Below are positions 21,501 to 32,243 of a stretch of 36,257 nt of DNA, piece by piece (within the stretch, counting starts at the first letter, position 1; each line of letters begins with the position of its first letter). The DNA is taken from contig LWCA01000257.1 of assembly GCA_001642005.1 (NCBI GenBank), forward strand, positions 1 to 36,257, given 5' to 3'. Under the pieces are notes generated by a model, which saw only the letters and a list, made by a program, of their open reading frames with translations, did no database searches and was not told the origin of the DNA. The DNA comes from Intoshia linei (lineage: Eukaryota > Orthonectida > Rhopaluridae). The translations under genes and the position numbers were made by a program.

Positions 21501-24500
21501 ATAATTTATATTATCATTTTCAAATTTAAAAAGCTCATTAATTATTTCCAAGTTTATTCTCTAGGTGGGTTTTAGGTTTATATTCAAAATTCATTATTTT
21601 CCAAAAAAAGTAGACTAGTGTTTCCTTTTTTGAAGGTATAACTTTGTGGGATTGAAGTTTTTGTTTATGTTATATGGAAATAACCATTGAATGTGTTTTT
21701 TTAAATTTTAGGACTACATTAGGTTTTGCTCATGAAGATGCAAGTTTTTGAGGTTGCAATTTACAATAATGCTCATCAACTGCTTAGAATTTCTGTGTTT
21801 TAAAATTATAAGAATTTTTTCATTTTTAACATAAGAGTAGTTAGGGTTTTGGATATGAAGGTGCCAATTTTTTATTTTTGAAATTTATGGGACCCAGTTT
21901 TCTAAATAAATGGTTACACACTAAAGTTCGTCTTCGGATCATGTTGCAGAACTCTATTATACACTGACAGACATATTTTTAACAACTTTTACTTTATATG
22001 CTTTAATTAATTAACATTAAGCATTTTTATATTTTATTATGATAGTTGGATGTTATGTACAACATTTCAAATAAATCGAACGTAAATTTGATTTTACCAG
22101 AATTGGAGGTTTTTTTATTTTGTTTTTATATTTTCATTCTGATTTGTTTATTTCAGTATTATACAAAAGGTCACGATGTAATTTTTTCAAAATTTGCAAT
22201 CAAGTGCATTGGGAAACTGGCTTTTAAAATTGATGGCATTTCTGATTTATGTCTCTGCATTTTAGAAAACTTGTTATCTTCATCCAGTGGTATGGGTTTT
22301 ATAAATATTGTACATTTAAATTACAATAATACAATTGCTTGAGTTTTCATTTCTATTATCCAATGTAAATTTTTTTTGTGGTAGATTCGCCTTTGAGATA
22401 ATTATTTCTGTATAATTTCAATTTAGATATTATTATTGGTGAAGCTGTGATTGTAATTCAAAATTTGATTAAACAAGATGTAATTTATATCTTTGTTTTA
22501 TTTAAAAAAAATTAGCCTAGAAAACATAAAGACACGATAAAACTATTGGCTAGAATGGTATTAACTATTAAATGCGATGAAGCAAAAGCCAACATTTTAT
22601 GGTTAATTGGAAATAATTTGAGATGTGTTAAAAAGTTTGCTCCAGACATTTTACGACAATGTGTAATCAGTTTTATGTCACAGGTAATATTTTATCAGTT
22701 TTAAACGTATTTCCCAAATTGATGATGAAACATTTATACTTACTTTTTGTTAATGTTATTGTTTTTTTAATTAATTTTACAGAATATTTTAAACTTTATT
22801 TAAAAATAAATTTACTGACTTTTCATTGGTGCGGTTCTGATTCTCAGTCTATTAATCTTTTTCAGTATTAAATATGGTCCATGGTAAAACATTAGGGAAG
22901 CCTTAGAAAATTTATTTCGATTATTAATTTAATTATAGGCTGACATAGTAAAACAGCAAATTGTTACTTTGGGAGTTAAGTTGTACCTTATTTATCCGAA
23001 ACATACTACAGGATTATGCAAATATTTGATGGAACTAGCAAAATATGATAAATCATTTTACCTTAGAGATAGAGTTCGAACATTGACAGTTTTGTTGAAG
23101 CAGACACAAGGAAAAGATGATAAAAGAAACATTTTTAGTGAAAATGTTAAGGACATTTTATGTCAAGTAGTAGGTTTTGTTAAAAAACCTGTAATAATTG
23201 ATGATGCTTATGAAAACAGTAATTTTATTTTTAATTATTATAATGATAATCTTACATAAAAATGATACTATTCACTATTCCAATCATTAAGGAAGTGGTT
23301 CTCAAAGTTTTTTCACCGTGTACCCGTTGTTTCACATTAACTTTTAATTTTATTTTGTTTACATTTGTGTAAAGAATTTTAAAAACAGTTTTGTGATTCC
23401 AATTTTTTAATTTATTAGACAGAATGTTTGTATAATCTTAAAAATAAAGTAAAAACAGTACAATTCTAAAAATTGTCATAAATAACTTAAATTCTAGAAA
23501 AAATAAAATTGTAAATAAACGGTATTTTATTTTTTAATATTGTGATGGTACATTATGATGTATGTAATACATTCTATGTATTCATTATCTGCTTTCGATA
23601 AAAAAATATTTTTTTTAATAATATAGTTACCAAATATGAAAAAATATATACCAAAATGTTTTTTTGATCTTAAAGGCTTTACTTTGTCACATTGAAATTT
23701 TTTGTGCGTGTTAACTAGAAATAACTCTATTAGGTACATGTAAAATTTTTTTTAAAATTATAGAACTATTTTCATTTTTAAAAAAAGGTAATATGGTGTT
23801 TATATCGTGAAAATACATTTTTGGTGGAGCGATTTATGATAATGTTTATGATTTTCAAAACTATCCAACAAATTCATGCTGTATAAAATTTTGCAACTTT
23901 TTCTTTTTAAAAAAAACGGGTATTTTGGGGTTATGACCGTTAAAATGTAAGTTTTTGAAATTGAAATGTATAACAATGCTAATCATTTTAAAATTTGTAT
24001 CAGAGTGTATATTTTTTAAATTGTAGTACTCGTTTGATTTTAAAAAAAAGATAATTGGGGTTTTTGACCGAAAAGAGGTAAGTTTCTGAGATTGACATTT
24101 ATTTTAATAACTGCCGGAAAAATCTGACGTGGTATTTTTGTTTGTTAAAATTTTATGACTTTTAGTTATTGCTAGAAACTGCATCACAGACAGACAGTTC
24201 GACATTCAAGTTTATATAAGTTAGGAATCCTGTAAATGTAAATGTTCAGTTCTCAAATGTGGATGGAACAAGCCTCTTCTAGGCTCAGATAATTTTAATA
24301 AATTTAATTTATTTTAAATAAAACAACTTTGTACCAGTGTTTTCAATATTTGCAAAGTAGAGGTATGAAAATTTTAAAGTTGGTTTTAAGGGTTTTATCT
24401 ATTTTTATGAATCGCAATTTAATAATCGGTTAAGAATTATTATTTTTAGTATTGTTTAAAAATTAAATGCAATTTTGACATTTTATTTTACAATCTTTTT

Positions 24501-26021
24501 TCGTACTCTAATAATTGTGTCTCGGTCCCATTTACTTTTTTTACTACAATTTTTATTTTGAATTATTAATATTTTATCATAGACTTTGAAATTGGAACAC
24601 TCAGTTGCTTTTTAAATAAAAGAGTTACAGGGTACAGAGAACTACCTGAATGGTCTCTTGCACCTATAGAATTAGGTATTAGGGATGTTGTGGATTCATC
24701 AGAAGGTTTCAACAATTCGACGACAATGTCTCTTGAAAATCTGGATAATGTCACGTCATTAGAATGTATTGAACCCATAGTTGAAGATAAACCAGGTACT
24801 TTACATATTTGATATATTTTACTCAATTTTTTAGATTCTGTTTATGCGTATACGAGTAGTTCCGTGTCATCTAATACAAACGATAAATCTGAATATGATA
24901 CTGGTTCTTATGTTGAAACGGAAAGTAGTCAGTCATCTGAAGATAGAACGCCGACCTCTTTACTTGAGAATAAGTTAATGACTCGAGACTTGAAAACCCC
25001 TAATTCAATGCAGTCAATTGAAACCGAATTACATACATCATTTTCTAATGCTTTGATGTACGATGAAAATAATAAACTTGAGAATAAACAAAGTACTCCT
25101 GAATTATTAGAATCTCGATTAGAGTCAAACACGTATGAAACATGCAGTACGTCGGAGTATGAAGAGCTGTAGTAAGAATTGTTAGTTACGTTTTTATCAT
25201 TAAATTTTAAATGTACATTACTTATTTTTATTTTTAAAAATAGTAAAACTAATTATTTTAAAGATATTGGAATTCTTTGTAATTGGATTCAATACTCAAA
25301 ATCACTTAAAGATATAAAAAATTAGGTTGTATCAAAGCAGTATCAGTAAGTCATAGTTGATTCATATTAAAAAAAAATTGTTCATGTCCACTGAGCATTT
25401 CCCACTGCAATTTCATTTACTTTTTTTTAAATGTACACAAATAATTTTGATCTAATTTAATCAAGTAATAACTGATACAAATTTTGGATTTGAATTTCGA
25501 CATGTATTGTCGTATCTCTATACCTCCAGATAAACATATGCGACAGAACAATACTATTAATGAAACTAGACTGATTTGCTAGATACGTATCTATACAACG
25601 TTTCACTCAATAAAGGTGCATTTATACATTTTTATTTGAATTCTAATACAATAAGATTACGATTAGCGTATAAAAGAAACGAACCCTTTATATATGATTA
25701 CTGATACTACTGAAAATAGTAATATCAACTATAGCATGATTTATTTAACATTATTTAGCTGTAACAGAAGTTTATGATAAATTGAAGATTGAGAAAAACG
25801 AAACTGGTGCGTTTTTATTGATTTATATCTTGTCATCGTTTTTTTAGAAGACAAAGAAGTTATTGTCGATAATAAGGGTTATATTGAGAGTAAATATTTG
25901 CTAATGTATTCTAGATTCGGATGGGGTAAGCGATAAAAAAGAAAAGAAAAGGTCTAAAAAGAAGAAGAAGAAACGAAGAGTAATTTCTTGGTCACTATTT
26001 AAACCGTTATTGCTAAAGTGA
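15524..26021 (+). CDS. AP3B1: AP-3 adaptor complex beta subunit
   Basis: Twenty-two phase-consistent exons: 15524-15560, 17468-17636, 18555-18630, 18923-18997, 19202-19297, 20029-20189, 20222-20288, 20332-20505, 20543-20677, 20720-20817, 21178-21247, 21291-21362, 22046-22108, 22157-22289, 22427-22479, 22516-22683, 22939-23218, 24583-24795, 24835-25146, 25759-25806, 25848-25877 and 25915-26021, giving 878 residues. The N-terminus [10 protein letters not shown] and an acidic leader precede the adaptin trunk, with [61 protein letters not shown] and FEIGTLS, in the order of AP-3 beta. A Ser/Glu-rich and then Lys-rich hinge follows ([15 protein letters not shown]). AP-3 sorts cargo from endosomes to lysosome-related organelles. 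The usual C-terminal appendage was not found. Exon 19 can alternatively read on to a TAG at 25170-25172. Exons 1 and 2 rest on phase and position more than on homology. Confidence 0.93.
16231..16552. repeat. Second foldback element of the TTGGTAAAAGTGGA family
   Basis: The right end (TTTAGTAAAAATGGTTGGGT, then TTAAGAATATT) matches the right arm of the 11993-12520 element, and the left end (CAACCATTTTTACTAAAAAT) is its inverse. Inside, units of about 29 bases such as GGTTGGTAAAAGTGGA plus TTTTTCCCTTAAG repeat. Their orientation flips near 16315, making the element roughly palindromic. It lies in AP3B intron 1. Confidence 0.75.
16827..17252. mobile_element. hAT-type MITE with 7/8 target duplication
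   Basis: Flanks are GTCTAGGG (16819-16826) and GTTTAGGG (17253-17260). The left terminus CAGCGGTTCCCAAC and the reverse-complemented right terminus CAGCGGTTCTCATC are inverted. Subterminal GGTACCCC phrases occur at both ends. The 426-bp body has no transposase. It lies in AP3B intron 1. Confidence 0.88.
17823..17940 (-). repeat. Inverted copy of the GTCGGCAACC dispersed repeat
   Basis: Read on the minus strand it begins GGGTCGAAAACCAGTGACCC and runs to GGTCGTTTGAGTAAAT, matching the order of the copies at 6827 and 9155. It lies in AP3B intron 2 (17637-18554), where nothing else is recognisable. Confidence 0.5.
20850..21130. repeat. hAT-like remnant in AP3B intron 10
   Basis: CAGTGGTTCCCAACAG at about 20852 is a typical hAT start. 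GGCAGCGCCTGGTACTG near 21103 could be the other end, but the two do not pair well and no duplication was found. It explains why this intron (20818-21177) is longer than most of its neighbours. Confidence 0.4.
21600..21990. repeat. Degenerate dispersed repeat copy in AP3B intron 12
   Basis: Phrases GGTTTTGCTCATGAAGATGC, AGTTAGGGTTTTGGATATGA and a terminal CACTGACAGACATATTTTT match the family at 250-700, 4470-4790 and 23640-24210. Each copy contains two or three diverged subunits of about 130-150 bases. No coding was seen. Confidence 0.55.
23219..24582 (+). repeat. AP3B intron 17 carrying a long copy of the degenerate repeat
   Basis: From about 23640 to 24210 the intron repeats the pattern GTTATGACCGTTAAAATG..., TTTTTGACCGAAAAGAGG, with internal subunits of roughly 130-150 bases, ending CACAGACAGACAG. 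A hAT-like fragment GTGGTTCTCAAAGTTTTTTC starts at 23295. Flanking exons join in phase (A|AC). Confidence 0.55.
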
Positions 26022-26490
26022 CGTTTTAATGATGTATAAAATTGAGGTTTAATAGTCTAATTACTTCCTTTACAATTTACTAATTAATGAGGATGAAATT
26101 GTTTACATTTTTTTTAAATTACATAATTAATTATCACACTTCTTCTAAACTAAATTACTGTTATTTGTCTAATTCCCCTTTTGAATCGTTATTGAAAGTT
26201 TTTTGTATACAAGTTTCCCTGGATCTGGGAATATTGTATAGATTTAATCTAAAATGATTGGATGGTATCAGATTCATATATAGAGTCCGGCCCGTTTTGA
26301 GGTATGCTTAGTTTTTGGGGCACTTTTTCAGAATTATATTAATTTTATAGTATTTTTATCGATGTCATAGCAATATATGTGAAATTAACCCCGCTTTTGG
26401 GGCAAAAATGTTGTAAATATATAAGTATAATTACTATAGTGATGACATTAATTTAAAATTATATTTATTTAAATATTAAACATGTAAATT
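26022..26490. other. Intergenic, nothing recognised
   Basis: AT-rich sequence downstream of AP3B. A short GC-richer phrase (GAGTCCGGCCCGTTTTGAGG at 26282) and a related GGGGCA phrase at 26319 and 26399 may belong to the end of the pogo-like element that follows. Confidence 0.4.
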
Positions 26491-27160
26491 TTGGATTATG
26501 AAACTAAATTCGAAATAGCAAATATTTTAAAAGAAGGGAAAATTTCTGAACGAAAATTATGTGAAATAGATAATACAAGTAAAGGAATAATTTCCCGAAT
26601 TAAGAAATTAATGGTTCCAATTTTAAACAATAATATTTTAAATTCGATTGATGTAAATGTACCAAGTACCTCGTCCAATTTAGATAAAGTAGTACTTTAT
26701 TTTATACGTTTGTTGATTAGGATAAATTGGTTTATGAAGCTTTTCTAACATTGAGAGAACACTATCTGTTACAGGTACAACGTTAAAAGTAATTGGGCTA
26801 AATGTAGCCAAAAAATTGCAAATTTTGCCGTGTCTAATGGATGATTTTGGCGTTTTAAAATAAAACACGATTTATTATTTAAATGCTTATATGGTAAAAG
26901 GAAATCATCCGATAAAACACAATTGAATAAATTTTACGTTGATTTAAAATCGAAATATAAAAAAGATAATATATTGTGACGAATCTGCATTATATGTATA
27001 TAATCTGCCATCTAAATCTTTCATAGAAAAAAGTAAAAAGCAACGAAAAAATCAGACTCCTTCTTTGCAGTTTAACTGGTAACAATTTTCATCGATTGAT
27101 AGTTGGAAAAGCTAAAAATACTTGATGCATGAAAAATATTTTTTTAGTGATTTTGGAGTT
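26491..27160 (+). pseudogene. Decayed pogo/Tigger-type DDE transposase
   Basis: An N-terminal frame at 26497-26700 (YETKFEIANILKEGKISERKL, shortened here to its helix-turn-helix core KISERKLCEI) resembles the pogo/CENP-B DNA-binding domain. Downstream, in shifting frames, are DKLVYEAFLTLREHYLLQ, then CDESALYVYNLPSKSF at about 26978, corresponding to the NADETGL-type first catalytic Asp block. LLCSLTGNNFHRLIVGKAKN at about 27061 corresponds to the LVIGKSKNP-type block. Several stops and frameshifts break it, so it is a dead copy; it is described as broken and not reconstructed. Confidence 0.75.
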
Positions 27161-27419
27161 TTATATGTCTCATCTAAAACGCTTGGGTGACAAATGACAT
27201 TTTTCATGCTTAGTTGACGATAATAAATAATAATATGATTGCGGAAAATTATAATTATAATTGTTTGAGGGAATATTTATCCGTACTACGGACCCCCATT
27301 TACAATATTTTTAATTTTTTTGAATCCTAAAGTAAACATGAAATATAAAACATTTATGAAAAAATTAAATGTTTTTTTTCTTAAGTTATAGTAAAATCGT
27401 GTTTTTCAAAAATAATAGG

Positions 27420-27515
27420 AAGGAGATATTTTCCTTAAATGTTTGTAAAATGGGATTTTTCAAAAAAATATTGGTAAAAGTCGATTTTTCCCTGAGGCTT
27501 TCAAGTAGTATTTTT
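27420..27515 (+). repeat. Fragment of the foldback family
   Basis: Units with TTGGTAAAAGTCGATTTTTC and GTAAAATGGGATTTTTCA match the internal repeats of the 11993 and 16231 elements. Only about three units remain and the inverted ends are missing. Confidence 0.55.
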
Positions 27516-28019
27516 TATTAATTTTTTAAATAATAATGTATCGATTGCCTAGGCTTGGTTATAAATTTCCTACATTTTATTAGATAGATATTATTACATA
27601 TTTTATTAGATCATTTTTGGCAAAAGTTAATTTGAATTATTTACCAATCTTAACATGTTCTTGGATCGATCAGAAAATTTAATTAATTTTAGACCTAAAG
27701 TAGAAATTTCTTGTATATATTCAAATAAATATGATGTGCAAATTTAGCACTGCCAAATAATAACCAAATAATTATAGTTTTTTAAATTTTAAATTAGCGA
27801 ATTTTTAAAATATAAATTATACTTATACCTGTGACCACTAGAATTGTGCTATATGATATTAATCATGACCTTTTAATTTTAATTCAATTTTTATTATACA
27901 CTAAATCTTTAATGAAATTTAATTCGAACTCAAAAAACTTGTCCATGTTGCTCAACGTGTGAACACTGCATACATTGTATTATGAGATTGAATATTTCAA
28001 ATAGTAATGATACTTTTAA

Positions 28020-28233
28020 CCCTTTCACTGTCTGTGTATTCGATACTATACACAGCAATTTCACTTTACACGTCTGTGTATTATATGATATACACAGCAT
28101 AATTTTTAAAAACTTTATTTTTTTATTTTTATACATTTTGACATAGGTAATTTAAAAATAATACAAGTTTAAATTAAAACAAATTCCAGACGTGTGGTGA
28201 TGCATCATAAAATAGTATTAGACAGTGAAAGGG
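28020..28233. mobile_element. piggyBac-type MITE
   Basis: TTAA on both sides (28016-28019 and 28234-28237) and perfect inverted ends CCCTTTCACTGTCT. Subterminal palindromic units (GTGTATTCGATACTATACAC and GTGTATTATATGATATACAC) follow the left end. The 214-bp body is non-coding. It shares its terminus with the 7317-7582 element. Confidence 0.85.
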
Positions 28234-28258
28234 TTAACCCTTCCGAAACAATTGCATG

Positions 28259-28343
28259 TATAGATGCCAAAACCATACTCATAAATTTACATTTGTTTTT
28301 TATAGATGCCAAAACTACACTCATAAATTTACATTGGTTTGTA
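28259..28343 (+). repeat. Tandem duplication, 42-bp unit
   Basis: Two adjacent copies start TAGATGCCAAAAC at 28261 and 28303 and run through CTCATAAATTTACATT. They differ at a few positions. Confidence 0.8.
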
Positions 28344-28517
28344 TACAAACCAAAATAAGGCGGTAACAATATAAATTATGAACAAATTACTGCTCATACA
28401 ATTAATTTCATTATTATCTTCATTATTTCGTTAGTTCTTATTCTAATTATTGATATAAACATTGTTATATACACATAATTTATTTTATTTACAGTGATGA
28501 TTCATAATTAATTATAA

Positions 28518-28650
28518 TTACTGTTATTGTAAATTTAAAATAAATAATGTGAAAATTTTTCAAAATTACTGTTAATTTTTTAAATATACTGTGAATTGAA
28601 GTAATGTTACTGTTAAATGAAGTTGGTTTACTGTTCAATAACATTTCTTA
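28518..28650 (+). repeat. Array of about 21-bp spaced TACTGT motifs
   Basis: TACTGT starts at about 28567, 28587, 28608 and 28629, that is, 20-21 bases apart. An earlier unit lies at 28519. Units read TACTGTTAATTTTTTAAAT, TACTGTGAATTGAAGTAAT, TACTGTTAAATGAAGTTGG and TACTGTTCAATAACATTTC. Period and core resemble the ACTGACA array in the MRD1 intron. Confidence 0.6.
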
Positions 28651-29146
28651 ATTTTAAGCTGTAAATTTTAGTGTTTTTTAACATTTCAAAAGTGAAATTT
28701 TTTGCTTTCTATTTTGAAAATCAGCATAGTCTCGTAAGTGTTAAATTGGAAATATTGCTGCAAAAATGTTTCATTTTTATTTGACATAAAAGTCAATACA
28801 TTTTTTGAGTGTTGAACATGTTCGTTATTTAAATATCGTTTCAGTTTGGCTGGTTACGTACTCTATTTATATAATTCATTAAGAAAAAGGACAAATAAAT
28901 TATGTGACATAATGGTTGTTCACGATCATTGATATTGAAAGATATGAATCTCTTAAAAAATTTTTTAATATAATCATACATATTTATTTGGATAAAATAC
29001 AATTTAACACATTTCGCCATTTTTTTTTAGTTTGATAAGGCTTAAAAATAATGTTTGTATATTACAAAGGTATAAAAGCTTCATATTTACTAGCAAACTT
29101 TAAAATTTTCGTGTGAGTGATTATAATTCGAACCACTACCCTAGTG

Positions 29147-29452
29147 CAGTTTTCCCAACAATTTTGAACAATCTTTGCTGTCAGTTTGTAAACATTTTAA
29201 CAATAACACGTCTTATGAATAAATATAATTGATTCTTCCACAGTATGTGCAGATATATTGAATTAAATTTATTTGTATCCATATCGGTTATTATTACATT
29301 ACTGTTAATTAGTAGTACGTTTCAGATGAAGAAAATTATCGTATATTAAATGTATTATTATATTTAATTGTAAATGTATATTTTTATTTTTTTCTCAAAT
29401 ATGAAATAAGTTTTTATCATAAAATTTAAAAATCCCCATTTAGAAATCACTG
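29147..29452. mobile_element. hAT-type MITE with 7/8 target duplication
   Basis: Flanks are CCCTAGTG (29139-29146) and CCCTAGTC (29453-29460). Left terminus CAGTTTTCCCAACA; right terminus, reverse-complemented, CAGTGATTTCTAAATG. The inverted ends are weak beyond CAGT, so the call rests on the duplication and the CAG...CTG pattern. Non-coding body of 306 bases, just upstream of the eIF1 gene. Confidence 0.65.
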
Positions 29453-29548
29453 CCCTAGTCTACAACACAACCTTGTGTTACTTTAGTCGGTTACATATCG
29501 AAATTAGTATTTATCGGTAATATGTAATTTAATTAAAATTATAGTGAG

Positions 29549-32009
29549 ATGGATGAGCTTCATTATTTAGTACAATATTTGTTATATTCGTTAACTTTAG
29601 ACGTAAATTTCGATTTAATTTCAAATTATTTAATTAACGCGCATTTAATATATTTATTGGGAATTTTTCTTTTATGGATGGTAAAATTGTATTTTTTCAA
29701 AAAAATATTGAAAAATGGGTATTTTTCCCATAAGGGTTATTAGAATAGGATTTTTTCTTATTAGATTTGGTAAAAACTGATTTTTCAAAAAAATATTAAA
29801 AAATGGATTTTCACTTAAGGGGTAAGTAAATTTGCATTATCTCTTTTTGAGTTGGATTTAGTGGTGTTTTATCCTTAATAATATTATATTAATTCCTGAA
29901 ATAATACATTAATTTAATGGTGGACCCCTTTCAGAAGCACTGCATTAGAATATTTATTTAGAATTTGTGTCAGAATAAAAAATATTTTAAATTAATTTTA
30001 TTATTGTTTATATTACTAATTATCAAATTTGCGTTAATTTAAAAAATTGAGCCCTCTATGGTAATTCAAACTTGGTAGGTTTCTGAAAATAAAAATACAT
30101 CGGATAAATACCTTTTTCTATACTTGTACAAAATGTTACTTTATCAATAGCGTTGTTAATTTTATGTCTGTTTATTTTAATTGTTTAGGTTTCAGATGAC
30201 GAGGATGATGGTGCATTTACAATTGAAAACTTGACTACAACTGGTAATTATTAGCCTAATTTGCTTTTTAATTGTTTTCTGGTGTCATACATTGTATTTT
30301 AATAATTATAATAGATGCATTCGCTGTTGAAAATAACAATATAGGAAACACAAGTGATGGTTATGTTCATATTAGAATCCAACAGAGAAATGGACGTAAG
30401 ACTCTTACAACTGTCCAAGGAATATCAGACGCTTATGATTTGAAATTGATTGTTAAGCACTGCAAAAAGGTTTGTTCATATCATATCACACCTTGATGTA
30501 TAATAAAAATAAATCGCATCCAATGTGCTTTAATCATTACTTATAAAATGAAATGTGTCTGAAATGTTGAAATTTCTGAACTTTTTATATTTACTGTCAA
30601 AAATGGATACTACCATTTTAGTAATCAACATATTGCAGTGTTAATTATAATGTTCTATTTGACTTTTTGACAAAAATGATGTTTTTGATGAAAAATGTAA
30701 ATCATTTTACATTTTACCAAAAAAATAAGCTTGAAAACGTATTATTTTATGATATAACGAACATTTACTGGTTTAATTACTAAATCTCGACTTGATAATT
30801 CCTTACAAAATTATCAAATTCCTATTAAAAATAACCACAGATTCTAAAAAGAAAGATATTAAAAGTATGTTAATCAAAATGGACAATTAGATAAGAATTT
30901 TATAATTTATACATATAAATTGATAAAAATTAATTTTGATTATAAAAATATTAAATGTTAACAGTTTCTATAGAATAATGTCCTATTTGGTAATTTTTTC
31001 AAATCGAATAGACTGATTGTTCCATTAGTGAAATTTTAGTTCTGAAAAACACTTATGTTTTTATTTTTATCGTACGAAACTTTTCAATATACATATACAT
31101 TTGCAAAGTACTTTAAGAAATATTAACAAACTAAATTGTATAATTAAATTTCAATATAAAAATTATATTTTAGGCAATATAGTACTTTTAAACTTTAAAT
31201 TCGATTTATGCAAATAGACCATTATAACTCTAACACTGCGAAATTCAAATCCTTTTATGTAACATAAATACATTCTTGTATTTGATATAAAATGTGGAGA
31301 GATTTTTTGGTATCAGTTGAGACATTTGTATCAGTTTTCTTTTAATATACTTGACGAGGGTCACAACATTTGTTGATATTGAGTTAAATTCTGGTTAAAT
31401 CGGAATTAAGTCGGAATGTTTCTCTGATAAACAAATGAATTAATTTAAATGGCGCTTGGGTTTGTGCAACCGAATTTGGTTCAAATTAATTAATAATTAA
31501 AATGCTAACTATAAAAACTACTTTTTGATACAAATGAACATTATGGTGGGAATTTATCTTCATAATTAAATTGGTATTGCATTTACTATTTAAATCAAAA
31601 GAATTACAGTAATATATAAATCAAGTAATACGTGTAATCAAAGAAAAATATTACAAATTAAACTTTACTTTAATGTTGTTGATTTGACTATTTGATTACA
31701 TTTATAAATTAGAAATTTTCTTGTAATGGAAGTGTGATTGAACGTGAAGAATTTGGACAAGTTATGCAATTTCAAGGCGATCAACGAAAAAACCTTTCAG
31801 ATTATTTGTCTAAACACGGCCTTTGCCCTAAAAACTCAATAAAGGCAAGTTGTAAACTATTTTTATTTTAACTAGATTATTTAGCTTCATGGATTCTAAT
31901 TTTACAAACTGCATGTTAAATTTATTCTTAATTAAACTTTAACTTATTTTAATTGTTTTATATATTATAGCTATCGAATAATCCCATGATTCGTGTCACA
32001 AATGAATAA
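29549..32009 (+). CDS. EIF1: Translation initiation factor eIF1 (SUI1 family)
   Basis: Proposed exons: 29549-29569, 30189-30243, 30315-30469, 31713-31844 and 31971-32009, giving 133 residues in phase. The core is nearly canonical: GYVHIRIQQRNGRKTLTTVQ, then KFSCNGSVI and FGQVMQFQGDQRKNLSDYL, the SUI1 fold that binds the 40S P-site area and guards start-codon choice. The family is usually about 110 residues. Here the N-terminus is longer and acidic (SDDEDDGAF). The first exon (MDELHYL) is inferred only from phase and a GTACAA donor. The last junction is odd: AAG|GCAAGT would be a GC-AG intron giving the tail LSNNPMIRVTNE; a GT five bases on would end in ATIE; no splicing would end in ASCKLFLF. 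None ends in the usual HGF. Confidence 0.93.
29660..29830 (+). repeat. Foldback-family fragment in eIF1 intron 1
   Basis: Phrases GATTTGGTAAAAACTGATTT, TTTCAAAAAAATATT (twice) and CCCATAAGGGTTATTAG match the internal units of the 11993 and 16231 elements. No inverted ends were seen. Confidence 0.5.
30470..31712 (+). other. eIF1 intron 3, nothing recognised
   Basis: A 1243-base intron without visible coding, inverted ends or members of the other repeat families found here. Splice sites are AAG|GTTTGT and AAATTAG|AAA. Confidence 0.5.
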
Positions 32010-32243
32010 GGCCATATAAAATATTGTTCTAGTTATATTGATCATGTATTGTTTCATTACTAGTTTTTTGGTTTACTATATCCACTGGAAGATAAAACGC
32101 TGTTTGAGATAAGAAATTATCTAGCTTGAATCATTTAAAAATATATTTTTCATTATGTATATAACATTGTAAATGAATGTTTCATTTAAACTAACTTACG
32201 TTTAGTTACTTAATATCTACAAACTGCGGGTAATTTTTAAAAA

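Noticed and set aside
29549-29743. 64-residue open frame as an independent small protein
   Set aside because: From about 29660 it runs through foldback-repeat sequence; only the first seven codons are used in the eIF1 model.
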